DNA of 18,828 nt from JAFGTP01 sp964498725 (GTDB taxonomy: Bacteria > Fidelibacterota > UBA2242 > JAFGTP01). Positions 6,780-14,248 of the stretch are shown piece after piece; the stretch's first letter is position 1; every line of letters starts with the position of its first letter. The stretch lies in assembly GCA_964498725.1 (NCBI GenBank), contig CAZCHS010000065.1, positions 1 to 18,828 of the forward strand, given 5' to 3'. The translations under genes were made by a program, and so were the position numbers. Below the pieces are notes generated by a model that saw only the letters and a program-made list of their open reading frames with translations, made no database searches and had not been told where the DNA came from.

Positions 6780-7643
6780 TTACAAGTTAACTTTTGCCAT
6801 CAATTCCTCGGCACAATAGGAACTGCGTACCAAAGGTGCAGACATCACCGCCTTGAAGCCCTTTGCTTTTGCCATTTCTCCATACTGCGCGAACTTTTCC
6901 GGCGTCACATAGTTTTGGACCGGCAGATGGTTTTTCGTGGGCCGCAAATACTGGCCAATGGATAGAATATCACAGCCGGCTGTAATGGCATCCTGCATGA
7001 GTGCTTCCACCTGCTCATGGGTTTCCCCCAGACCGACCATAATGCCGGTTTTTGTAATGGCGCCATATTTTTTGGCCCGCTGAATCACTGCCAGCGATTG
7101 TTGATAATCTGCGGCAGGACGTGCAATTTCATATAATTCCGGTACGGTTTCAAGATTATGGGCCAGCACATCGGGTTTTGCATCCAGAACTATTCTCAAT
7201 GCTCCTTCATCTCCCTGGAAGTCAGGTATCAGCACTTCGATTTTTACTTCAGGTGTGCGGTTTTTTATAGCGTCGATAGTATTCGCCCAGTGCTGCGCGC
7301 CGCCGTCCGGCAGATCATCCCGGGTGACAGAGGTCAGCACACAATATTTCAGCCCCATCAATTCAACAGCTTCAGCGACTTTTTGCGGTTCATTATGATC
7401 AATAATCCCGCCGGGATCAGTTCCCACCGCACAAAAATTACAATTGCGGGTGCATTTTTCCCCCAGGATCATGATTGTTGCCGTTCGTTTTCGCCAGCAT
7501 TCGCCCCGGTTGGGACACTTTGCTTCCTCACAAACGGTGTGCAGGTTTCTCTCTTTCAGTATTTTACGAACCGTAATATATTCTTCATTGATTTCACTAT
7601 TTATTTTTAACCAGTCCGGTTTTTCTCGTTTTCGTAATTGCAT
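6780..7643 (-). CDS. lipA: Lipoyl synthase
   Basis: 287 residues. A radical-SAM enzyme that inserts two sulfurs into protein-bound octanoyl groups. The auxiliary [4Fe-4S] cluster cysteines are in the N-terminal motif VCEEAKCPNRGECW (C38, C43, C49). The radical-SAM cluster is CTRNCNFC (C64, C68, C71). The C-terminal RSSY motif, whose serine ligates the auxiliary cluster, is present in PLVRSSYCAEEL. VGLGET and the barrel motifs DILSIGQYLRPT and HLPV are intact. It works directly after LipB, whose gene lies upstream on the same strand across a 235-base spacer. The start ATG has only a weak GGAAA upstream site. Confidence 0.97.
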   Translation of the reverse strand: MQLRKREKPDWLKINSEINEEYITVRKILKERNLHTVCEEAKCPNRGECWRKRTATIMILGEKCTRNCNFCAVGTDPGGIIDHNEPQKVAEAVELMGLKYCVLTSVTRDDLPDGGAQHWANTIDAIKNRTPEVKIEVLIPDFQGDEGALRIVLDAKPDVLAHNLETVPELYEIARPAADYQQSLAVIQRAKKYGAITKTGIMVGLGETHEQVEALMQDAITAGCDILSIGQYLRPTKNHLPVQNYVTPEKFAQYGEMAKAKGFKAVMSAPLVRSSYCAEELMAKVNL

Positions 7644-7878
7644 TTTATTTCCAATATTATTTAATCAAGTTTCCGAAGGTTCATAAATACTTCGAAGTTA
7701 ATTATTTTTTAAGTTACCTTCATCCGGATACAGAAACTTTCAGAAGGTTTTTTAAGACTATTTAACTGCATTATTCATATTTTTATGAATAATTCAGGTT
7801 AAAAAGAACAACCATTTCAAAGGTCTTCTGTCTTCGCTCTTTGAGCCACGCTAGCCAGGACAGGCCATTTGAAGGGTT
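7644..7878. other. lipB-lipA spacer with hairpin and dispersed repeat
   Basis: 235 non-coding bases. They hold a 10-bp perfect hairpin (7770-7793), a 19-base near-repeat (7805-7823) of a motif also found at 10113-10131, and a CTTCGAAG palindrome (7690-7697). The length and AT-rich middle would suit a separate promoter for lipA, but I cannot fix a -35/-10 pair. Confidence 0.45.
7770..7793. repeat. Perfect AT-rich hairpin
   Basis: ATTATTCATA and TATGAATAAT are fully complementary around a TTTT loop. The hairpin could be a weak terminator after lipB, an mRNA processing or stability element, or a regulator site before lipA. Nothing decides between these. Confidence 0.5.
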
Positions 7879-8520
7879 TTAAAGGATTTCATCAAACTCA
7901 AAAATCTTTTGAAATTTTCCGATTACCACTTTTTTGACTTTTTCTACGGTTGCAGCGGGGTTTAAGTCCTTCATTCTGGTCACGCCCTTATCAACAATTC
8001 CGCAGGGGACGATACCGGTAAAAAGCGAAAGATCGGTTTCCACATTCAGGGCAAAACCATGATAAGTCGTCCATTTTGAGACGCGAATACCGATAGCTGC
8101 CACCTTATTTGTACCGACCCAAACACCGGTCAGTCCGTCAATGCGCCGGGCCCTGATATCATATTCGTCACAGGTGTCAATCATCGCCTGTTCAACGTGG
8201 TCAACATATTTTTTAACACCGATATCATGATCGCGCAGATTAAAGATCGGATAGCCGACAATCTGTCCCGGGCCATGATAGGTAATGTCACCACCACGGT
8301 CGACATTAACCACCTCCACACCTTTGTTTTGTAAAAAGTGTGTCCCTGCAACCAGGTTATTTTCCCGGGCATTTTTCCCCAAAGTATAGACATGGGGATG
8401 TTCCACCAGGATCAGTGTGTCAGGAATTTCGCCATGGTAGCGCTTATTGTGCAGTTCCTTTTGAAAATCCCAGGTTTCCCGGTAAGGATTGCGGCCTAAA
8501 TCGATGACTTGTAAATTCAT
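7879..8520 (-). CDS. lipB: Octanoyl-[carrier protein]:protein octanoyltransferase
   Basis: 213 residues, a normal LipB length. It transfers octanoyl groups from acyl carrier protein to lipoyl domains, giving the substrate for LipA. Signature RGGDITYHGPGQIVGYPIF (75-93) is intact. The catalytic lysine is K139 in TNKVAAIGIRVSKW, and the nucleophilic cysteine is C173 in GIVPCGI. HGFALNV (154-160) is conserved. The start ATG follows a GGAG (8528-8531) at 7 bases. It lies between lpd upstream and lipA downstream on the same strand, which supports shared use in lipoate metabolism. Confidence 0.96.
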   Translation of the reverse strand: MNLQVIDLGRNPYRETWDFQKELHNKRYHGEIPDTLILVEHPHVYTLGKNARENNLVAGTHFLQNKGVEVVNVDRGGDITYHGPGQIVGYPIFNLRDHDIGVKKYVDHVEQAMIDTCDEYDIRARRIDGLTGVWVGTNKVAAIGIRVSKWTTYHGFALNVETDLSLFTGIVPCGIVDKGVTRMKDLNPAATVEKVKKVVIGKFQKIFEFDEIL

Positions 8521-8543
8521 TTGTCAGCTCCGGAGATCGTTAG

Positions 8544-8574
8544 TCTCGTTCCCAAATTCAATTTGGGAACGAGA
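8544..8574. repeat. 31-bp perfect palindrome (TCTCGTTCCC family)
   Basis: TCTCGTTCCCAAATT and AATTTGGGAACGAGA are perfectly complementary around a single central C. From memory this resembles a palindromic intergenic repeat seen in many bacterial phyla with cores like CTCGTTCCCAA...TTGGGAACGAG. It sits in the lpd-lipB spacer and could act as a terminator-like or mRNA-stabilising hairpin in either direction, but no T-run follows. Confidence 0.75.
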
Positions 8575-8596
8575 TGGACGAGAAATTTATTTTCAT

Positions 8597-9988
8597 TTAT
8601 ACATGAATCGCTTCATCATAGGCATCATGAATGGCCTCGATCACTGTTTCCGATAGCGTCGGATGGGCATGAATCACATTTTTTAATTGATCAAAGGTCA
8701 TTTTTTTGTCCACAGCATTGACCAGTTCCGCAATAAGTTCCGTGGCTTCAGCGCCGGTGATGTGGGCTCCCAGCAACACATCAGATTCCGCGTCAAAAAT
8801 CACTTTTACCAGGCCGTCAATTTCTTCGATGGCAATGGCTTTGCCCATAGCGCGAAAATGACATTTGCCTACTTTTACATCATGCCCGTTGTCAGCAGCT
8901 TCTTTTTCTGTCATGCCGACACTGGCAATCTGAGGATGACAATAGGTGCATCCGGGAACGGCTTTATAATTCACTAATTCCGGTTCATGCCCGAACATTT
9001 GTTCCACCGCGTGAATGCCTTCAGCCGACGCCACATGGGCCAGGCAGGGGTCGCCAATCACATCTCCGATAGCATATATGCCGTCGATATTGGTTTTGTA
9101 ATGGTCATCCACTTTGATCCAGCCTTTTTCTGTTTTCACACCGATATCTTCCAGGCCCATATCCTCAGAATTGGGTTGAACCCCAATGGCCATTAAAACA
9201 AGATCGGATTCCAGTGTTTTTTCTTTGCCCTTTTTCTCGATAATGGTTTCAATTTTTTCATTGTCGGTATTAATTGATTTTACCGGCGTACCGGCATTAA
9301 TTTTAATTTTTTGTTTTTTCAGAGCGCGGGTAACCGCTTTGACAATTTCGTCATCTTCATTCGGCATAATATGGGGCAATGCTTCCACAATGGTCACTTT
9401 TACACCGAAAGTATTAAAAATATAGGCGAATTCCACTCCGATAGCGCCGGCGCCGATTACAGTCATGGATTCCGGCAGATCTTTCAGGACTAAAGCTTCA
9501 CGGGATGAAATAATTTTTTTACCGTCGATATCAATACCGGGAATTGTTTTCGCCCGGGCGCCGGTGGCAATGATGATTTTATCGGCTTCCAGAATTTTAC
9601 TCTCATCGCCATCAGTCACTTCCAATTGCTTTTGGCTGTTAAATTTTCCAAATCCTTTTATCTGTGTAATGTCATTCTTTTTGAACAAAAATTCTATTCC
9701 TTTGGACAACTTCTCAGCTGTCTTGCGGCTTCTTTTGATAATCTCAGGATAATTGAAGCTATTATCGCCCATTTCAAAACCCATGCTATCGGCTTTCTGA
9801 ATATTAAGCCACATATCGGCATTTTTGATCAGGGCTTTGGTGGGAATACAACCCCAATTCAAACAAACCCCGCCAAGCTCGGATTTCTCAACGCAGGCGA
9901 CTTTTTTCCCAAGTTGGGCGGCTTTGATGGCAGCGACGTAACCGCCGGGTCCGCTGCCTAAGACAATTAGATCAAATTTTTCTGACAT
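8597..9988 (-). CDS. lpdA: Dihydrolipoyl dehydrogenase (E3)
   Basis: 463 residues when started at the ATG at 9988 (MSEKFDLIVLGSGPGGY). That start has an AAAGGAGAG site just upstream; a TTG at 10063 would add 25 unlike residues and is rejected. FAD-binding GSGPGG is at 11-16. The redox disulfide is C42 and C47 in GGVCLNWGCIPTK. The NAD-binding GAGAIGVEFAYIFNTFG follows, then the second FAD motif GIYAIGDV. The interface HPTLSE has the catalytic pair H442-E447. The enzyme reoxidises dihydrolipoyl groups in pyruvate or 2-oxoglutarate dehydrogenase and glycine cleavage complexes. E1, E2 and glycine cleavage genes are not in the window. It sits upstream of lipB and lipA. Confidence 0.96.
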   Translation of the reverse strand: MSEKFDLIVLGSGPGGYVAAIKAAQLGKKVACVEKSELGGVCLNWGCIPTKALIKNADMWLNIQKADSMGFEMGDNSFNYPEIIKRSRKTAEKLSKGIEFLFKKNDITQIKGFGKFNSQKQLEVTDGDESKILEADKIIIATGARAKTIPGIDIDGKKIISSREALVLKDLPESMTVIGAGAIGVEFAYIFNTFGVKVTIVEALPHIMPNEDDEIVKAVTRALKKQKIKINAGTPVKSINTDNEKIETIIEKKGKEKTLESDLVLMAIGVQPNSEDMGLEDIGVKTEKGWIKVDDHYKTNIDGIYAIGDVIGDPCLAHVASAEGIHAVEQMFGHEPELVNYKAVPGCTYCHPQIASVGMTEKEAADNGHDVKVGKCHFRAMGKAIAIEEIDGLVKVIFDAESDVLLGAHITGAEATELIAELVNAVDKKMTFDQLKNVIHAHPTLSETVIEAIHDAYDEAIHV

Positions 9989-10000
9989 GCTCTCTCCTTT
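9989..10000 (-). promoter_or_regulatory. Ribosome binding site fixing the lpd start
   Basis: On the minus strand, AAAGGAGAGAGC directly precedes the ATG at 9988. This strong site decides against the longer TTG start at 10063. Confidence 0.75.
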
Positions 10001-10013
10001 ATTCCGCTGTGTT

Positions 10014-10097
10014 AAACTACTTCGTAGTTTATTTATTTGTTTTCTTTTACCCCGATTTTGCAATCGGGTCTATTGTTGTTTAATCCCTTTTGGGATT
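10014..10097. repeat. Three consecutive short hairpins before lpd
   Basis: Three perfect hairpins lie in the nfo-lpd spacer: AAACTAC-TTC-GTAGTTT (10014-10030), CCCGATT-TTGC-AATCGGG (10051-10068) and AATCCC-TTTT-GGGATT (10082-10097). Each has a 3-4 base loop. They would form in the 5' leader of lpd or the 3' tail of nfo on the minus-strand transcript. Termination, RNA processing or a leader regulator are all possible. Confidence 0.6.
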
Positions 10098-10145
10098 GTT
10101 AATTACTATTTCAGAACCATCATTTCAAAGGACATTTGTAAGGTG

Positions 10146-10991
10146 TTAAATCTTCCTGCTCTTTTTCAAAAGTTCGATCTCTTTCGCCCACTTTTCCTCG
10201 CCATTGGGCGTTTCCAGGATCATGGGAATATTTTTGAAGCGTTCATCGCGCATCAGCCACTGAAAGGGTTCAAGTCCAATATATCCTTCACCAATATTGT
10301 GGTGGCGGTCCTTCTTTAGCCCGGCATCAAACTTGGCGTCATTGAAATGAAAGACTTTCAGCAAATCAAGTCCGATTATCTCATCAAACTGCTGAAAGGT
10401 TTTATCATAGGATTCCCTGGTTGTTATATCATATCCTCCCTGAAATCCATGACAGGTGTCGTAACAGACACCAAATTTTTCCGGATTTTTTGACAGTTCA
10501 ATAATTCGTTTTAAATGTTCGAAATCATAACCAACATTGGTTCCCTGGCCGGCGGTGTTTTCCAGTAGTAATGTTGTTTGTGTGCCGCCAATATTCTCAA
10601 GTGCCTGGTCAATATTTTTAGCGATTTGTTGCAGGCAAAAATCAACGCCTTTTCCAAGGTGTGATCCCGGATGAAATACCAGATATGGAATCCCCAGTCT
10701 GTCACAGCGTATAATTTCCGCTTCAAACTGAGTGGTAGATTTTTCGACTTTTATTTTATCAAAACCTCCTAAATTAGTTAAATAACTATTATGTGAAACA
10801 ACGGTTTTAATATTAGTTGCGCTAAGATTCTCCTTGAATTTAACCACCTGTTCCTTAGATATTGGTTTTGGTGTCCATTGACGCTGGTTGGCGGTAAAGA
10901 CCTGCATCACTTCGCAACCAAACTGCACAGCTCGCTGCGGCGCTTCTTCAATACCACCGGCGATGGATACATGACATCCCACTAGTCCCAT
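10146..10991 (-). CDS. nfo: Endonuclease IV (AP endonuclease)
   Basis: 281 residues, the normal length for Nfo. It cuts 5' of abasic sites in base-excision repair. All nine zinc ligands expected from the E. coli enzyme are present one or two positions earlier: H67, H107, E144, D178, H181, H215, D228, H230 and E260. Their motifs are LLLENTAGQGTNVG, VCYDTCHGFQGGYD, DRHHNIGEGYIG and MILETP. The start ATG has GAGGT about 4 bases upstream. It lies 54 bases after nth on the same strand, and its product acts on the abasic sites and blocked 3' ends that Nth produces, so the pair looks like a repair operon. Confidence 0.97.
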   Translation of the reverse strand: MGLVGCHVSIAGGIEEAPQRAVQFGCEVMQVFTANQRQWTPKPISKEQVVKFKENLSATNIKTVVSHNSYLTNLGGFDKIKVEKSTTQFEAEIIRCDRLGIPYLVFHPGSHLGKGVDFCLQQIAKNIDQALENIGGTQTTLLLENTAGQGTNVGYDFEHLKRIIELSKNPEKFGVCYDTCHGFQGGYDITTRESYDKTFQQFDEIIGLDLLKVFHFNDAKFDAGLKKDRHHNIGEGYIGLEPFQWLMRDERFKNIPMILETPNGEEKWAKEIELLKKSRKI

Positions 10992-11045
10992 AATTACCTC
11001 ATTTATATGTACGGTATAAAACGCAAATTCAAAATTAACTCACAT

Positions 11046-11675
11046 TCACGATTTATTATAATATTGACACTCTTGCTGTAAAAAGCAATGTTCACAATCA
11101 GGTTTCCGGGCTTTACATATTTTGCGTCCGTGGTCGATGGTCATGTGTCCGAATAGTGTCCAGCGTTCCGGTGGAATGAGTTTCATCAGCTCCTGTTCAA
11201 TCTTTTTGGGATCATCCTTTTTTGTTATTCCCAGCCGGTTGGAGATTCGTTTCACATGGGTATCCACTACGATTCCCGGTATCCCAAAGGCATCGCCCAA
11301 TACCACATTGGCTGTTTTGCGGCCGACACCATCCAGTTTTATCAACTCATCCAGATTGTCCGGTACCCTGCCTTTAAATTTTTCCAGCAGGGAGGTCATG
11401 CTTTTTTTAATCGCTTTAGCCTTATTGTTATAAAAACCGGTTGGCCGAATGATTTTTTTGATATCATCCAGTTCAGCAGTTGCCAGAGCCTCAACTGTCG
11501 AATATTTTTCAAACAGCCGGGGTGTAACTTTGTTGACCTGTTTATCCGTGCATTGCGCTGACAAAATCGTGGCCACCAGCAACTGGGCCGGATTTGAAAA
11601 ATTCAGCGAGCATTTGGAATCCGGATAATGGTTTTCCAGTTGGTTGATTATTCTTATTGCTTTTTCTTTGTCCAA
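11046..11675 (-). CDS. nth: Endonuclease III (DNA glycosylase/AP lyase)
   Basis: 209 residues. It removes oxidised pyrimidines and cleaves the resulting abasic site. The helix-hairpin-helix LDGVGRKTANVVLG carries catalytic K120, and D138 lies in VVDTHVKR, both at the E. coli positions. The [4Fe-4S] loop is C187-x6-C194-x2-C197-x5-C203. The start is TTG at 11675, backed by AAAGGA 5 bases upstream; the nearest upstream ATG is in another frame. A downstream in-frame ATG would delete conserved N-terminal sequence. It begins the minus-strand run that continues into nfo. Confidence 0.96.
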   Translation of the reverse strand: MDKEKAIRIINQLENHYPDSKCSLNFSNPAQLLVATILSAQCTDKQVNKVTPRLFEKYSTVEALATAELDDIKKIIRPTGFYNNKAKAIKKSMTSLLEKFKGRVPDNLDELIKLDGVGRKTANVVLGDAFGIPGIVVDTHVKRISNRLGITKKDDPKKIEQELMKLIPPERWTLFGHMTIDHGRKICKARKPDCEHCFLQQECQYYNKS

Positions 11676-11676
11676 T

Positions 11677-11686
11677 CTAATCCTTT
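11677..11686 (-). promoter_or_regulatory. Ribosome binding site supporting the TTG start of nth
   Basis: On the minus strand, AAAGGA stands 5 bases before TTG at 11675. This spacing makes the non-ATG start credible. Confidence 0.55.
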
Positions 11687-11748
11687 CATAAAACAGGATA
11701 GAAAATTTAATAAAAATAATCGAGTTTATGAACCAATAATTTTTTGTA

Positions 11749-12492
11749 CTACAACAGGCCCCAGATCACATGCCAGACAACATCCGTCCAGAAGTGAATT
11801 CCTGCGGCGGCCAGAAAACCATATTTTCGGAACCCAATGGCGGCTAAAATAGAGACGATCCCATTCAATACAATTATTTCTGTGAACAACATTGCCGGTA
11901 TTTGTGTCACGGATTCAAAGCCAAAAAGAATCATCGTTGCAGGTAAATGTGCAAAAGCAAAAGCCAGGGCTGAGATGACGGAGACTATCCAAAAAATCCT
12001 TTTCTCATAGTTTCCCCGGAACAGGACTTTCGAAATCAACCATACCCAGAAGGAGATGAAGAATAAACGAAAAATAATTTCTTCACCAATACCTGCAGCG
12101 GCGGACGCTACCAGGGATGCAGGGAAAGGGGGATGGGGCAGGCGGCCGAAATCATGAAAATTAGCAAAGACCCAATCTCCGATTATTAATAAAATACCGG
12201 AAAAAATGCCGGTCAGTAATGGCTTCAGGAAACGTTGACGGTTAGTCACTCTCTTATCCCATATATCCGCAATTTCCAGTTTTTTAGATAATTTGATACC
12301 CAACAATCCTAATCCACCATAGATTATAATACCAGTTAAAAAATTGATCACTGCCAGTATTGGTTTTGAAACGGGAATTTCATTTTTTGGTGTAAAATCC
12401 CCCTGAGGTAAAAAGAGATTTAGGGAAGCCAGAATTGCGAACAAGATTACCAATCCTATAAATATTTTATTTGATTTAGATAATTTACTCAT
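11749..12492 (-). CDS. CPBP family intramembrane metalloprotease
   Basis: 247 residues with about seven or eight hydrophobic segments (starting near 10-28, 45-67, 90-110). The CPBP/Abi motifs are present: GEEIIFR (E137, E138, R142), FAFAHLP (H182) and GIHFWTD (H233, D237). Together these form the membrane-embedded metal site of Rce1-like glutamic/metalloproteases. Bacterial members are linked to bacteriocin self-immunity, prenyl-protein-type processing and envelope functions; the substrate here is unknown. The ATG has AAGGTG about 6 bases upstream and follows the DUF5808 gene by 15 bases, so it is the third gene of the GntR operon. Confidence 0.88.
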   Translation of the reverse strand: MSKLSKSNKIFIGLVILFAILASLNLFLPQGDFTPKNEIPVSKPILAVINFLTGIIIYGGLGLLGIKLSKKLEIADIWDKRVTNRQRFLKPLLTGIFSGILLIIGDWVFANFHDFGRLPHPPFPASLVASAAAGIGEEIIFRLFFISFWVWLISKVLFRGNYEKRIFWIVSVISALAFAFAHLPATMILFGFESVTQIPAMLFTEIIVLNGIVSILAAIGFRKYGFLAAAGIHFWTDVVWHVIWGLL

Positions 12493-12507
12493 TATTTCAC
12501 CTTACAA

Positions 12508-13569
12508 TTATAATTCCATTATTGCTGAAAAAATGATGATTGACAGCACAATGGCAACAAATATCCAGGCTCTTTTATTACCAAAATTCAATGTCCAGCC
12601 AATGCCCATACGTTTATCGACCCAGAGGGAAGGGTCCTCAGGATTGTAATAAATCAACCCACCTTTCCAGTGAACATCATCATCAACTTCATCAATGTCA
12701 CTTTGCTTCTGATTATGATTCTTTTTAAGCTGACTGCCGGATTGTCCCAATAACAGGACCATTAAGGCCGAAACTAAAAATATTATCGCAAAAAAGTAGA
12801 TATAAATTCGATTAAGGATAAAATCAAAAATTGTTTCAATTTTCAACAAATACAGAAGATTCAATCCGATGTTCATTATAATCAGAAAAGTGAGCAACAG
12901 ATAGAGATAAACTGACCACCTGCGACGAAATGCCAGCACTTGTTTTTCAGAAATTTTCGGGGCTGTTGCATCAAGATTCAATTTGACATTTCTGATCATT
13001 GAATTTTTCCAAATTATAGATGCCAATAAAATAAAATTCATGATCACCAGGGCAATAGTTTGCCGCATCAATACCGGATCATTCAGTAAAAAATTGGAAA
13101 ATATATAATTGAAAACCAATTGCCCTAAGACTAAAATTCCGGGAATGATCGACCAGTAATTGGATATCGTGATCTTTTTATTTCTAAATGTTGTGTCGAT
13201 AATTTTAGTTGGATTCTTTGGCCTGAGTTCCGGGTTGTCGCGATATAACTTTTCCTTCCACAATTTAACTTTTTTATTAAAGAAAATATATAACCCGAAC
13301 ATAATCACAATTTCACCCCAGATTATATAGGTGGAAACCCTATTCAATTTTAATAAAAAATAATTACCCATCACAATCCAAAGCGACATACTCAGCACTC
13401 CCCAGAATATAAATTTTCGTCTGAATTGTCCTGCTTTCGGTTTATCTGTTAATGCTTTTGATAGTCTGACACCGAAGAGCAAATTTTTACGCTGCAGCAA
13501 TGGCGCGATTATGGCGGCGACAGCCAAAAAAACCTGGACAAACACAAAAAGCCAATAGTTCATATTCAT
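12508..13569 (-). CDS. Multi-pass membrane protein with C-terminal DUF5808 domain
   Basis: 353 residues with about seven or eight membrane segments (for example 6-25, 53-70, 80-97, 145-165, 175-192 and the C-terminal 335-352). The stretch WKGGLIYYNPEDPSLWVDKR followed by GIGWTLNFG is the DUF5808 signature as I recall it, which often ends membrane proteins encoded next to small GntR regulators. The start ATG overlaps the regulator's stop by one base (TAATG) and has AAGGAG nine bases before it. No enzymatic motif is visible. It is likely a partner or sensor of the regulator/protease module in the cytoplasmic membrane; function inferred from context only. Confidence 0.8.
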   Translation of the reverse strand: MNMNYWLFVFVQVFLAVAAIIAPLLQRKNLLFGVRLSKALTDKPKAGQFRRKFIFWGVLSMSLWIVMGNYFLLKLNRVSTYIIWGEIVIMFGLYIFFNKKVKLWKEKLYRDNPELRPKNPTKIIDTTFRNKKITISNYWSIIPGILVLGQLVFNYIFSNFLLNDPVLMRQTIALVIMNFILLASIIWKNSMIRNVKLNLDATAPKISEKQVLAFRRRWSVYLYLLLTFLIIMNIGLNLLYLLKIETIFDFILNRIYIYFFAIIFLVSALMVLLLGQSGSQLKKNHNQKQSDIDEVDDDVHWKGGLIYYNPEDPSLWVDKRMGIGWTLNFGNKRAWIFVAIVLSIIIFSAIMEL

Positions 13570-13961
13570 TATTTATTCTCCTTATCTGTTTCAAAATCAT
13601 TATATATAGAATGAACAATTTCTGTCATTTTATTCCTGGTAACCCCCCGGCATGCAGCCCCTGCCAGGATAGGATAGAGATGCTCCTTTAATTTTGAAAG
13701 CGATCGGTATTGGTGCATTTTTTCGTAGGAATTGACAATTACGTTTTTGCGGCGGTGAACAACCAGGAATCCTTCATTTTTAAGAAGATTATAAGTTTTA
13801 TTAACCGTATGCAGATTGATTCCCAGATCCGTTGCCAGTTGCCGGACAGAGGGCAAACTTTCGCCTTCCTTGAGTTGTCCGGAAGCAATCCCCTGAACAA
13901 TTTGATTTTGTAATTGCTCATAGATTGGTGTATCATTTTCGAATTGAATTTTTAAAAACAT
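13569..13961 (-). CDS. GntR-family transcriptional regulator, YtrA subfamily
   Basis: 130 residues. The N-terminal winged helix is classic GntR: PIYEQLQNQIVQGIASGQLK, then EGESLPSVRQLATDLGINLHTV and NKTYNLLKNEGFLVV (about 11-70). The tail after about 75 is a short helical region of some 50 residues with no effector domain, as in the YtrA subfamily, which controls transporters and membrane proteins. It heads the operon and overlaps the DUF5808 gene by one base. A perfect inverted repeat lies 15 bases upstream of its start, so autorepression is likely. The start ATG follows AGAGG at about 7 bases. Confidence 0.92.
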   Translation of the reverse strand: MFLKIQFENDTPIYEQLQNQIVQGIASGQLKEGESLPSVRQLATDLGINLHTVNKTYNLLKNEGFLVVHRRKNVIVNSYEKMHQYRSLSKLKEHLYPILAGAACRGVTRNKMTEIVHSIYNDFETDKENK

Positions 13962-13976
13962 TTCAACCTCTTCTAT

Positions 13977-13999
13977 TTGTTATATATAAACTATAACAA
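13977..13999 (-). promoter_or_regulatory. Likely operator of the GntR operon
   Basis: TTGTTATA (13977-13984) and TATAACAA (13992-13999) are perfect inverted arms around a 7-base spacer. An overlapping pair ACTATA/TATAGT spans 13990-14006. A tentative promoter for the minus strand, TTGTTT (14012-14007) with TATATA (13988-13983) at 18-base spacing, is overlapped by the repeat. This fits a dimeric GntR repressor blocking its own promoter. Confidence 0.65.
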
Positions 14000-14194
14000 G
14001 TATAGTAAACAAGCAAGGTTTATTTTACTGCTAATAAAAAAATATCCCAATCAACAGGTTTTTTACACATATCAATTCTATTGTTCGAATTTTTGGAATT
14101 TTTTCTTTATCATTATATATTATGATTTGAAATTTGAAATAAAATATGATGTATATTTATTAATTTTGCTATCTCAAGGTGATAATAAATCCGT

Positions 14195-14200
14195 TATAAT
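14195..14200 (+). promoter_or_regulatory. Possible -10 box for the trehalose genes
   Basis: TATAAT stands 48 bases before the otsAB start in an otherwise AT-rich divergent spacer (13962-14248). No good -35 hexamer is found at 16-18 bases upstream, so the assignment is weak. Confidence 0.35.
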
Positions 14201-14248
14201 TAAACCGTCAATCTAAATAAATGACGCTATGCCTGTCAGGAGGAAAAC

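Noticed and set aside
8521..8721. 66-codon plus-strand frame starting at the lpd-lipB spacer
   Set aside because: It is produced by the TCTCGTTCCC palindrome and antisense lpd sequence. Similar VPKFNLGT-like peptides arise wherever that repeat is read through.
9989..10063. N-terminal extension of dihydrolipoyl dehydrogenase from a TTG
   Set aside because: The extension is basic and unlike the family, while AAAGGAGAG directly precedes the MSEKFDLIV start at 9988.
10014..10097. CRISPR-like array
   Set aside because: The three hairpins have different sequences and no repeated unit with spacers.
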